This document shows positions 48,301-55,268 of a stretch of DNA of 64,000 nt, one piece after another. Made by a program: the position numbers and the translations under genes. Location of the stretch: positions 2,232,001-2,296,000 of the forward strand of contig NZ_OX638201.1 of NCBI RefSeq assembly GCF_951805225.1, written 5' to 3'. A model generated the notes under the pieces. That model searched no databases and had not been told where the DNA came from. It saw nothing but the letters and a program-made list of their open reading frames with translations. This stretch comes from an uncultured Flavobacterium sp. (GTDB taxonomy: Bacteria; Bacteroidota; Bacteroidia; Flavobacteriales; Flavobacteriaceae). Position 1 is the stretch's first letter. Each line of letters begins with the position of its first letter.

Positions 48301-48479
48301 AAACCCGTATACCAACTATAATTCCAAGGTTCAAACCAACTGTGGGCATAATGATTTCCGAAAAACATATGAATTAGAGCATCGTAAGTACTTTCTAAAG
48401 TAAAAAAAATAGCGCTGCCATGGAAAATCAATCCAAAAAGTAAGGCTACTATCAAATATTTATTAGAAGTCTCTTTCAA
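45387..48479 (-). CDS. Large polytopic membrane protein, GT-C-like, with periplasmic NTF2-like and FxLYD-like domains
   Basis: The 1,030-aa product starts with about a dozen hydrophobic helices (to about residue 415). The first loop contains TYDALIHMFFGNHYAHSWFE, the kind of acidic first loop seen in GT-C glycosyltransferases. A soluble part and two more helices follow (about 550-580 and 605-625). The C-terminal half lies outside the membrane: an NTF2-like/DUF4878-type domain (VVKAYYDALDFKFYDKAHSY) and an FxLYD-like beta-domain (VIGEVQNIDNVPADVVLKAT). The sequence suggests a lipid-linked-sugar-dependent transferase or polymerase. It heads the minus-strand operon with the Ig-like and GH5-like genes and diverges from the flippase operon. 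The exact family cannot be fixed by eye. Confidence 0.7.
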   Translation of the reverse strand: MKETSNKYLIVALLFGLIFHGSAIFFTLESTYDALIHMFFGNHYAHSWFEPWNYSWYTGFNVMSYPPLVHQTIGLLSLIGGLKFGMFTVAIVGIILFITGTFRFSFLITGNRTVAGYSAILAVVSSSFVETLHIFGQLPSIIGVSVLMHALPEIYLFIKTGKKKYYFTSLSLMAVTVCSHHVTPLFGMVFFVSPLIGMIVMDTARENVNSFKEITFKIFYKKFLSLLKRIILFCGSAVFLLVFCILPYWINSKANPITQVPIPHGSRDNFIEVTSSGLMFFLIPWGILLFILPYIFYRYFSKRYIFFGLSLTLLTVLGTGGTTPIPLAILGENAFNILTLDRFTLWASIMSLPIFGEFVYRLVEGDLRTALQVKFGSVYRRIVGGLFAGCFLLFGVFTITLGYFRPLQPQKINFLPIVNFLNQDQHDHWRFLPLGFGDQMAYLSTQTKAMTVDGNYHSARRLPELTSRAVERLENSKFRGLEGIGSLQQFLTVPEKYNLKYVFSNDKFYDPILYFCGWHRLSQLENGIMVWEKLNVQPLSKILPKDEVPIYLKLMWGIIPMLTILLAFILNVQMIWLQALKIKPLEKPSFNKYGIVYANFPRAMIKFLHIWTGILLLIISFGVYRIYIKNARQISPENVVKAYYDALDFKFYDKAHSYVVPNKEYSVAQFMLEISVSDGILNSYAKLDAIETKIVQQSKDKARVIATTKWVTPLELIEKKYTHNVQKIKGKWFIIPDKKDTDIPPDEFISDNINSYYKQGRRKITTQQTYHEDVLRQPDLEIISASLVKIDSQYIVIGEVQNIDNVPADVVLKATLYDRNDKSIAVFNAKYNIKHKLMPKEVTSFKVNFEDIAWLKPTDVKPTTFNPNEFTPKELKNIPATFDIQSAGNVATTDLYNSVAISDLVIDNNQIKGTLFNYGIQEVTIPELLISYYNDKKELVYVDHQFIKEGVRIQRKQYFTYNLPRDLNPVIIKSSTENCFVNGLKSEALARAVIPVRNSKQESAQMQRVKGHKGYSFIKIEINNYIGNPR

Positions 48480-48566
48480 TCACTCTTGTTTTAGATTATT
48501 GTTTTTGTAAATATAGCGATATCGTTCTATAGACGAAAACAATATAACTGTACAAAATGTCCTTTC

Positions 48567-48630
48567 ATCGAAAGAAACAGTACCAAACATCTAAAATATG
48601 AAAAAAAGTCATACAAGAGCTCTAATTTTA
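48567..48630 (+). promoter_or_regulatory. LytTR-type promoter, copy B
   Basis: Repeats ATCGAAAGA (48567) and ATCTAAAAT (48589) are 22 bp apart. TAATTTTA (48623-48630), a one-mismatch -7 box, starts 34 bp after the second. Bases CATCAGAAT follow, as in copies A and C. It lies between the divergent glycan operons and fires toward the flippase side, but a terminator stands in between. Confidence 0.5.
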
Positions 48631-48636
48631 CATCAG

Positions 48637-48853
48637 AATAATATTCTAAAAATAAGTATTGCCAGAATCATGTAATTAGAGCATTTACAATGATGTTATT
48701 TTCAAAAAAACAAAACATCGTTTGTTAAATCTCTTGTAGAGACTTTCGTTGAAAGTACTGTTTAATTTCAAAAATTACAATTCATAATAAATATGTTGAT
48801 TTAGTTAATTGTTGCCGAAAAGGAATTTATCTTATAAATTCCTTTTCATTTTT
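48637..48853 (+). ncRNA. Candidate short leader or small RNA of ~215 nt
   Basis: The interval between promoter copy B and the terminator at 48818-48853 holds no ORF longer than about a dozen codons (one begins ATGATGTTATTT near 48691). It would be made as a short RNA, or as an attenuated leader of the flippase operon if the hairpin is bypassed. Its body is not similar to the elements at 42.3 and 59.9 kb. Confidence 0.35.
48818..48853 (+). terminator. Terminator between LytTR promoter B and the flippase gene
   Basis: AAAGGAATTTAT and ATAAATTCCTTT flank a three-base loop; TTTTCATTTTT follows. It precedes the flippase promoter by about 25 bp. Confidence 0.75.
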
Positions 48854-48883
48854 GTTAAAGTTTTCTTATTTTTCTTATATTTG
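48852..48883 (+). promoter_or_regulatory. Promoter of the flippase-GT4-REC/GT2 operon
   Basis: TTG at 48852-48854 (-33 type) and TATATTTG at 48876-48883 (perfect -7 box) are 24 bp apart. The transcript would start near 48890, giving a leader of about 55 nt. Confidence 0.55.
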
Positions 48884-48944
48884 TTTATAAGAATAAGCTT
48901 TTTAAAATTTCATCATACTATTTTTTTAATACTACACACTTGAA

Positions 48945-50183
48945 TTGAATATTAAAAATACTTATAAAAAGATCACTGCGGAGAATTTTTTTATGCTTAC
49001 AATTTTATTTGTAAATGCAGGAAATTATTTGTACAATTTGCTATTAGGAAGAATACTTGGTCCTTCTGAGTTTGCTGACGCTGCGATTTTAATAACTTTA
49101 CTTTTAGTATTGTCTTTTGTTGGAATGACATTTCAGGTTACTACTGCTAAATATGCAGTTTTGCTGGAAGGAAACCAATTGCATATCTTTTTAAAATTAA
49201 TTTTTAAATACGCATTACTCTTTGGTATATTATTGGGGTGTATTGTACTATTACTCAGCCATCAATTGCAAGAAATTTTTAAAACCAAAACCTCACTAAT
49301 GTTCGTTTTGTTTGGTTTGGGACTTCCAATGTATTTTATAATGAGTATTAATAGGGGTTTATATCAGGGGAAAAATGATCTGAGAAATTTGTCAAAAACC
49401 TACTATTTTGAAATGTTATGTCGTTTGATTTTGACACTTTTGTTACTCTGCCTTTTACCTCAAATTCAATCTTCTATTATCATCGCACTAGGAATTTTAA
49501 TTTCTTTTGCCTTTGGTTTGATTCCCTTTCAAAAAATAATTAACAGCAAAAACAACCAAACTCTAAGTGACAATTTAGATACAAAATCCATTATTACATT
49601 TTTCGCTTTAACAGCCTTCTATGAATTAACGCAAATAATCATTAACAATAGTGATATTATGTTGGTTAAACATTATTTTGATAATGAAAAAGCAGGCTTA
49701 TATGCTTCTTTAGCATTAATAGGCAGGGTAGTATATTTTGTCGCTTGGATGTTTGTAATGCTCCTTTTGCCTAAAGTAATACAGTTAAAAAAACAAGGAG
49801 CAGATACACTTCCGATTCTGTTAAAATATGTTTTATATATTGTTTGCTTGTCTACAATAATTGTTTTAAGTGCGCTCTTATTTCCCGAAATCGTAGTGCG
49901 ATTAATGTTTGGCGATAAATACCTGCCCATTGCTTTCTTATTGTGGAAATATGCATTGGCAACTTCAATTTTTGCCATCGCAAATATTTTTGCTTACTAT
50001 TTTCTTTCTATAAATAAATATATACCTGTCATAATATCAGCCTTTCTTGGACTTGCACAAATAATTCTAATAGTCCTCTATCATAATTCACTCGAACAGG
50101 TTGTTGTAATGCAAATCATTGCAATGGTGGTATTATTATTATTTCAATTGTTTTTTTTCTTTTTTAATAACAATAAAAAGTAA
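48945..50183 (+). CDS. Oligosaccharide flippase (Wzx/PST type)
   Basis: The 412-aa polytopic protein has about twelve hydrophobic helices. The N-terminal part carries the family feel of polysaccharide transporters (NAGNYLYNLLLGRILGPSEF, a G-R-x-L-G-P loop after helix 1). It would flip lipid-linked sugar units across the inner membrane. The frame opens with TTG at 48945; an in-frame ATG at 48993 would cut into the first helix, so TTG is preferred. The next gene begins 10 bp after its stop. It is first in a plus-strand operon with two glycosyltransferases. Family call is firm in general terms, the carried sugar unknown. Confidence 0.85.
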   Translation: MNIKNTYKKITAENFFMLTILFVNAGNYLYNLLLGRILGPSEFADAAILITLLLVLSFVGMTFQVTTAKYAVLLEGNQLHIFLKLIFKYALLFGILLGCIVLLLSHQLQEIFKTKTSLMFVLFGLGLPMYFIMSINRGLYQGKNDLRNLSKTYYFEMLCRLILTLLLLCLLPQIQSSIIIALGILISFAFGLIPFQKIINSKNNQTLSDNLDTKSIITFFALTAFYELTQIIINNSDIMLVKHYFDNEKAGLYASLALIGRVVYFVAWMFVMLLLPKVIQLKKQGADTLPILLKYVLYIVCLSTIIVLSALLFPEIVVRLMFGDKYLPIAFLLWKYALATSIFAIANIFAYYFLSINKYIPVIISAFLGLAQIILIVLYHNSLEQVVVMQIIAMVVLLLFQLFFFFFNNNKK

Positions 50184-50193
50184 CATTTTAAAT

Positions 50194-51360
50194 ATGAAAG
50201 TAGCTGTAGTCACTGCATTTCCGCCAAGTAAAGTTACACTGAATGAATATGGTTATCATTTGGTAAAAAACTTTGTTCAAAACTCAGAAGTATCCGAATT
50301 AATTTTATTATCCGATAAAACATCTGAAGCGAAACAATTAGACTTTGACCAAAAAGAAAAGGTAAAAGTAAAAGAATGTTGGAGATTTAACAGTTACATC
50401 ACTATTTTTTCTGTTCTTAATGCAGTTCGAGAAGAACAACCAGATGTGATTTTGTTTAATCTTCAGTTTGTAAAATTTGGAGACAAAAAAACACCTTCTG
50501 CCTTAGGATTATTGTTACCCATGATTTTGAGATTTTTTGGATACAAAACAGTGGTTTTATTACACAATATCTTAGAACAAGTTGATCTAGAAAAAGCAGG
50601 ATTCACAGAGAGTAAAATTATGCAGAAGATCTATAATTTTATTGGAACTAACATTACCAGATGCATTTTGAAAGCCAATAAAGTTGCTGTAACTATTCAT
50701 AAATATGTAGATGTTTTAAATGCTAAATACCATACCCAAAATGTAATGCTAATCCCTCATGGGACATTCGAATCAGTCAAAAATCCTAATTTTGAAATTA
50801 AATCTGGCCCTAAACAAATTATGGCTTTTGGGAAATTTGGAACCTACAAAAAAGTGGGAATTTTAATTGATGCAGTCGAAATTGTTAGAAAAACAAATCC
50901 AGAAAAATTAGAAGTTGTAATTGCTGGAACAGATAGTCCAAACACACCTGGATATTTAGATGCAGTACAAGAAAAATACAAAAACGTTGAGGGAATTATT
51001 TTTACCGGCTATGTTGAAGAAAATGATGTAGAACGAATTTTTACTGATAGTACAATTGTCGTATTTCCTTATACATCTACGACTGGCAGTTCTGGAGTTT
51101 TGCATCAAGCAGGAAGCTACGGCAAAGCAGTTATCATGCCTGATTTGGGCGATTTGGCCTTGCTAATTAAAGATGAAGGGTATAAAGGAGAATTTTTTAA
51201 TCCGGAAAGTGCCGATTCTTTAGCTATAGCGATTGACAAAATTATTTCAAACGATACCTATCGAAAAGAATTAGCAATTGCTAATTTTCAGGCCGCAAGC
51301 GCCCTATCAATGGACAAAATTATAATGATGTATATAGAATGTTTTAAATCAATACAATAA
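50194..51360 (+). CDS. GT4-type glycosyltransferase
   Basis: The frame is open from 50119, but that part overlaps the flippase gene. The ATG at 50194 starts MKVAVVTAFPPSKVTLNEYG, a normal GT-B N-terminus, giving 388 aa. The GT4 C-terminal domain shows AFGKFGTYKKVGILIDA (donor-loop start), GTDSPNTPGY, FTGYVEENDVERIF and the E-x7-E-like region FPYTSTTGSSGVLHQAGSYG. It would add a sugar from a nucleotide donor to the growing lipid-linked glycan on the cytoplasmic face. Spacing is 10 bp from the flippase and 16 bp to the REC-GT2 gene. Confidence 0.88.
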   Translation: MKVAVVTAFPPSKVTLNEYGYHLVKNFVQNSEVSELILLSDKTSEAKQLDFDQKEKVKVKECWRFNSYITIFSVLNAVREEQPDVILFNLQFVKFGDKKTPSALGLLLPMILRFFGYKTVVLLHNILEQVDLEKAGFTESKIMQKIYNFIGTNITRCILKANKVAVTIHKYVDVLNAKYHTQNVMLIPHGTFESVKNPNFEIKSGPKQIMAFGKFGTYKKVGILIDAVEIVRKTNPEKLEVVIAGTDSPNTPGYLDAVQEKYKNVEGIIFTGYVEENDVERIFTDSTIVVFPYTSTTGSSGVLHQAGSYGKAVIMPDLGDLALLIKDEGYKGEFFNPESADSLAIAIDKIISNDTYRKELAIANFQAASALSMDKIIMMYIECFKSIQ

Positions 51361-51376
51361 ACTTAAATGTAATATT

Positions 51377-52549
51377 ATGAAAATACTAATAGTAGATGAT
51401 CAGCAATTGGTTCTGTTGTCTTTAGAAAAATTGTTAAGTGGTTTAGGATATGAAGTTATAAGTGCAGACAATATAATGGATGCTATTACTAGATATGACA
51501 GTGAAAAACCAAATTTAGTTATTGTTGACATTAATATGTCTAATCTTTCTAATACAGAATCTATAAATGAGCATGCGTCTGGTCTGGAAGTAGTCAAGCA
51601 TATTAAACAAATCAAAAAAGACAATACACCTGTAATGGTTTTATCTGGTAATACTGATGAAGAAGTCATTATAAAAGGTTTTGATTTGGGAATTGATGAT
51701 TACATGAAAAAACCTTTGAGCTTAAGCGAAATTGGCGCAAGAGTAAAAAGATTAATAGGCTCTACTATCGAAAAAAGTGTTACGGAAAAACCCAATTCGA
51801 AAGAGCGATATATCCAAAACAAGTGTGTTGGAGTTGTTATTCCGTGTTATAACGAGGAAACTCGTTTGTCTAGTGATGAATTTAAGTCTTTTGTACATAA
51901 AAATTTAGGATACCATTTGTGTTTTGTAAACGATGGAAGTAAAGACAATACACTAGCTGTATTGCATGAATTAACAAAAGGAAAAGAAGAATATATTAGC
52001 GTGTATGATTGTGAAAAAAATGGTGGAAAAGCAGAAGCTGTCCGTCTGGGAATGTTACACTTGGCCAAGCAAAATCAATTTGACTACATCGGTTTTTTAG
52101 ACGCCGATTTATCTACCAATTTCGATGATTTTCAAGATTTGGCAGATACAATTTATAACTCTAAATACAAATTGGTTTTTGGCTCCAGAATTTCAAGAAT
52201 GGGAGCTGATATTACCAAACAATCCGCAAGAGCTATCATTAGCAAAACCATAAATTATATCATCAGAAAAATTCTTGGAATGGAAATTAACGATACACAA
52301 TGTGGCGCCAAAATAATGACAAAAGAAATTATAGAAAAAACCTTTAATGAAAAATTCATAACAAAATGGGTTTTTGATGTAGAGATTTTTATGCGAATGA
52401 AAAAAATATATGGCTCTACAAAGACTCAAGAGTTAATTTTAGAAAAACCCTTAAACAGATGGATTCACATGGATGGTTCGAAATTGTCATTTAAAGATTC
52501 CATAAAAATTATTGGCCAAATTGGCCAAATCGCAATTCATTACAGGTAA
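51377..52549 (+). CDS. Response-regulator receiver fused to a GT2 glycosyltransferase
   Basis: The 390-aa product joins two complete domains. Residues 1-125 are a receiver: acidic pair Asp7-Asp8, phospho-acceptor Asp51 in VIVDINM, Ser at about 95 in VMVLSGN and Lys at about 116 in DDYMKKPLS. Residues about 150-380 are a DPM1/WcaA-like GT2 domain: VVIPCYNEE, the nucleotide-sugar DGS in FVNDGSKDNT, the metal-binding DAD in GFLDADLS, and an acceptor-side segment DTQCGAKIMTKE. No membrane helix is present. A phosphorylatable switch on the transferase would let a kinase or Hpt partner set glycan synthesis directly, without transcription. The domains are in one frame with no stop, so this is a true fusion. 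It ends the operon and is followed by a terminator. Confidence 0.93.
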   Translation: MKILIVDDQQLVLLSLEKLLSGLGYEVISADNIMDAITRYDSEKPNLVIVDINMSNLSNTESINEHASGLEVVKHIKQIKKDNTPVMVLSGNTDEEVIIKGFDLGIDDYMKKPLSLSEIGARVKRLIGSTIEKSVTEKPNSKERYIQNKCVGVVIPCYNEETRLSSDEFKSFVHKNLGYHLCFVNDGSKDNTLAVLHELTKGKEEYISVYDCEKNGGKAEAVRLGMLHLAKQNQFDYIGFLDADLSTNFDDFQDLADTIYNSKYKLVFGSRISRMGADITKQSARAIISKTINYIIRKILGMEINDTQCGAKIMTKEIIEKTFNEKFITKWVFDVEIFMRMKKIYGSTKTQELILEKPLNRWIHMDGSKLSFKDSIKIIGQIGQIAIHYR

Positions 52550-52573
52550 AAAACTACAACCAATAAAGTATAG

Positions 52574-52611
52574 AGCAAGTTAAAACCATAACTTGCTTTT
52601 CGCTTTTTTAT
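52574..52611 (+). terminator. Terminator of the flippase/GT operon
   Basis: AGCAAGTTA and TAACTTGCT flank a six-base loop and are followed by TTTTCGCTTTTTT. It lies 24 bp after the REC-GT2 stop. Confidence 0.85.
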
Positions 52612-52730
52612 TAAATAAGTACTTTTATGACAAACGGTTAAAGATTATTTTGACTCTATTTGTTTTTTAATATCTCTGACATATAATAGGAGAATGTAAA
52701 GTATGATCATATATGTTTTAACTACCAACC

Positions 52731-52768
<38 letters not shown>

Positions 52769-52788
52769 CATTCGTAAACTAAGCTTTT

Positions 52789-53106
52789 TTACAAATCGTT
52801 TACAAAGTTTTGCATTAACTGTAAAATACTTTCAAATTTGTCTTCAGACTCAAGTGTGCCATTTAATAAGTGATTTTCGTATTCATGAGTAATATCATAG
52901 CTTTTTTCAAGGTCAAAAATAGATATTTTATGCTTTAATTTATGAACACACTCTGCAGCCAGCTTATAATGCTGCTCTTGCATAAATTTATGATAGGAAT
53001 CTATTTCAAGAGGGAGTTCTTTTTTAATAATTGCAATCATTTTTTGCTTAAATGCATCGTCTTCTCCGCAGAGTTGGTCAATATAATTTAAATTAGGCTG
53101 TTCCAT
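52789..53106 (-). CDS. Hpt phosphotransfer protein
   Basis: The frame opens at 53187 but the upstream codons overlap the kinase gene. The ATG at 53106 begins MEQPNLNYIDQLCGED, a standard Hpt start, and gives 105 aa. The helical bundle carries CVHKLKHKISIF (about residue 60), the H-x2-K-x4 signature with the phospho-accepting His. It would pass phosphate between a kinase's receiver and a response regulator. It overlaps the kinase gene upstream by 14 bp. The REC-GT2 fusion lies just beyond, convergent, and the stand-alone receiver lies 5 kb away; both are candidate partners. Confidence 0.88.
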   Translation of the reverse strand: MEQPNLNYIDQLCGEDDAFKQKMIAIIKKELPLEIDSYHKFMQEQHYKLAAECVHKLKHKISIFDLEKSYDITHEYENHLLNGTLESEDKFESILQLMQNFVNDL

Positions 53107-54130
53107 AGTTTTTAGGTAAGGTAAAATAAAATGTTGTTCCAATGTTTTCTTTACTTTCAAGCCAGATTGAACCTTTATAATACTCAATAATTTTGTTAAC
53201 TATAGAAAGCCCTACTCCTGAATTTTGATTGTTGCTTTCTAATTTTGTGAATATTTTAAAAATTTTGTCGTGGTATTTTTCAGCGATTCCGATGCCATTA
53301 TCTTTGATGTAAAATTCAAAATCTTGCTCTTTTTCTCTACAACCAATTTCAATTTGGCCTTGAGACTTATCATTATAATGGATGCTATTTTCAATTAAAT
53401 TTTGCATTAATTGTTTGAATCGCCATGTATTTCCTTTTATTTTTGGTAAATCATTGATTATCGAAATTTCAATATTTTTCGGAATATGAATATCTCTCTT
53501 TATTTCGTCAATTACCTCATTAAGATCAATTAATCTTTCTTCAGATTCTAACTTGTCTACAGTAGAATAATCTAAAATTCCTTTGATGAGCAAATCCATT
53601 TTTTCGACATTAAAAAGTACCTGATTAAGCGAGTTTAAGCAACTTTCACCCATTTCTTTATTATCCTCAATGACCCAATTAATAAGGGTGTCTATATTTC
53701 TGAGTGGTGCTTTTAAATCATGAGAAACAACATGAGCATATTCGTTAAGTTCTTTATTATGATTTTCTAAACTCTTTAGTAATTCTTCTCTTTGCTTATT
53801 CATAGTCACAATTTCTATAGATTGTTTTTTTAAGAAATCGGATTGATTAAAATCTTTTTCATTACCTAATTTTTCAGCATCCAAATTCATAGAATTCAAT
53901 ATTTCTGTCAAATTTGAATTTATTTCTTTTAAACTATTGGCTTCATCGCGTAGTTTTTTATTGGCTTGGAAAAGTTCGTCAGAACTAATTTTCATCGCTC
54001 GCTGCAACATGTTCATCTGATCCTCGTGATTATCATAAGATTCATTGACTGCGTGCAAAAAATGCTTTAAATCTTTTAAGTGCTCAGGGTTTATAAATTT
54101 AGCAATTTGCCTTTTTAAAAGAGTATTCAT
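53093..54130 (-). CDS. Cytoplasmic histidine kinase with coiled-coil N-terminus
   Basis: The 345-aa product has no membrane helix. Residues about 40-130 are a long charged coiled coil. The HisKA domain has the phospho-acceptor in VVSHDLKAPL (His about 137). The ATPase domain shows the N box LIENSIHY, G1 DNGIGI and G2 GVGLSI. It lacks its own sensor domain and so probably senses through a partner; the FIST gene directly upstream shares one base with its start, and the Hpt gene follows with a 14-bp overlap. FIST - kinase - Hpt is the order expected of a sensing relay. It resembles the C-terminal kinase part of the large PAS kinase in the same operon. Confidence 0.92.
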   Translation of the reverse strand: MNTLLKRQIAKFINPEHLKDLKHFLHAVNESYDNHEDQMNMLQRAMKISSDELFQANKKLRDEANSLKEINSNLTEILNSMNLDAEKLGNEKDFNQSDFLKKQSIEIVTMNKQREELLKSLENHNKELNEYAHVVSHDLKAPLRNIDTLINWVIEDNKEMGESCLNSLNQVLFNVEKMDLLIKGILDYSTVDKLESEERLIDLNEVIDEIKRDIHIPKNIEISIINDLPKIKGNTWRFKQLMQNLIENSIHYNDKSQGQIEIGCREKEQDFEFYIKDNGIGIAEKYHDKIFKIFTKLESNNQNSGVGLSIVNKIIEYYKGSIWLESKENIGTTFYFTLPKNYGTA

Positions 54131-55263
54131 TATTCGCTGATTAGGGTTAAAGTCATGGTTTGATTATGTAATTCACAAAAAGTATTCTCGCTAAATGGAG
54201 CCATTTCGCCATACGAGTAAAACCCGGTAATTGCTACTTCATTTCCTATTATTTCTTGCACTTGCTCTATTTCCTCTTCAACCCGTTGATTCATAACTAA
54301 TTTTCTTCCTACGCAACTCACTAGTAAAGCAAGTTGTGGGTGATTTATTCTATTTTGCATTGCTAACATTGCCGCTTGTGAAGCTCCCTCGGCAATAGCA
54401 TCTACAGAAGCCATCATGAGCTGTACTTTGGCATTTTCAGGCACTTCTCCAGCTAAAATCATCGACTGATCTTCGTTATTGATATTTAAAATGGTACGAA
54501 CTACAGCTTGTGATTTACCTTCGGGCGTAACATTTAAAGGATATAACAAAGAAGCTTGCGGCAACTCATTAGCTTTGTCTCCTAAGTATTTTTTATACAA
54601 ATCTAAAGCAGGTTGTCCATCGATTTCATACAATATATTGGCTTCTGATCTGGTAATAATTCTTTCGGGACCAAATGAGCTCCATCCTCCAAAACTGGAA
54701 AACGAAATTTCTAAAGTTTCTCCATAAAACCCAATTAAAACGACTTCTCCTTCTTTTGGATTTTCTTTATAAGAAGCCAATGTCTTCTCAAATTTTGCAT
54801 CGTCTCCACACATTCCTCCTGAGATAGGCACTTTATTTTGAATGCCATTCTCAAGACCCTCAATAAGTGAGCTTCCGTTTACGAAACTACCTTCTGAAAG
54901 TACAAATAAATGCTTTAAGTTTTCTTTGGGTATTTGTTGGTAAAGAGATTCCCCTAAAGCATTTGCATCTTTATTATGATTAAAAATATTATCGGTTTTA
55001 ATTGCAAACGTACTTTTTTCAAATTCTATAGCACTAACAACAATAGAATCATCAAAGACATTTGCATCTAAAATTTCACCCGCTGTAGAGCCAAAAACCA
55101 GATGTTCATAAGGAAACTCCTTTCTAATAGCATCAATGACTTCTGGAAGCTCTAATTGCATCCTATTGGCAAAAACAAGTACCAGCGGATTTTTTAATTC
55201 TTCCTTATTTGTTAGGTACTGCCAATTTTCATTCTTTTTTTTATAAGCTTGAATTATTTTCAT
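54130..55263 (-). CDS. FIST-domain sensor protein
   Basis: The 377-aa soluble protein has a FIST_N domain (about 25-225; FGSTAGEIL, SGGMCGDDAKFEKT) and a FIST_C domain (about 230-370) ending with the family hallmark GFYSYGEMAP (about 343-352). FIST proteins bind small ligands, and one branch (NosP) binds haem and senses nitric oxide next to histidine kinases that control biofilm. Whether this one binds haem cannot be seen from sequence. It is encoded 5 bp after the HNOBA/PAS kinase and touches the coiled-coil kinase gene, so it is likely their input partner. Confidence 0.9.
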   Translation of the reverse strand: MKIIQAYKKKNENWQYLTNKEELKNPLVLVFANRMQLELPEVIDAIRKEFPYEHLVFGSTAGEILDANVFDDSIVVSAIEFEKSTFAIKTDNIFNHNKDANALGESLYQQIPKENLKHLFVLSEGSFVNGSSLIEGLENGIQNKVPISGGMCGDDAKFEKTLASYKENPKEGEVVLIGFYGETLEISFSSFGGWSSFGPERIITRSEANILYEIDGQPALDLYKKYLGDKANELPQASLLYPLNVTPEGKSQAVVRTILNINNEDQSMILAGEVPENAKVQLMMASVDAIAEGASQAAMLAMQNRINHPQLALLVSCVGRKLVMNQRVEEEIEQVQEIIGNEVAITGFYSYGEMAPFSENTFCELHNQTMTLTLISE

Positions 55264-55268
55264 AGTTT

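Noticed and set aside
50119..50193. Upstream extension of the GT4 gene
   Set aside because: The 25 extra residues are the flippase gene's end read in another frame, and MKVAVVTAFPP at 50194 is the standard GT4 start.
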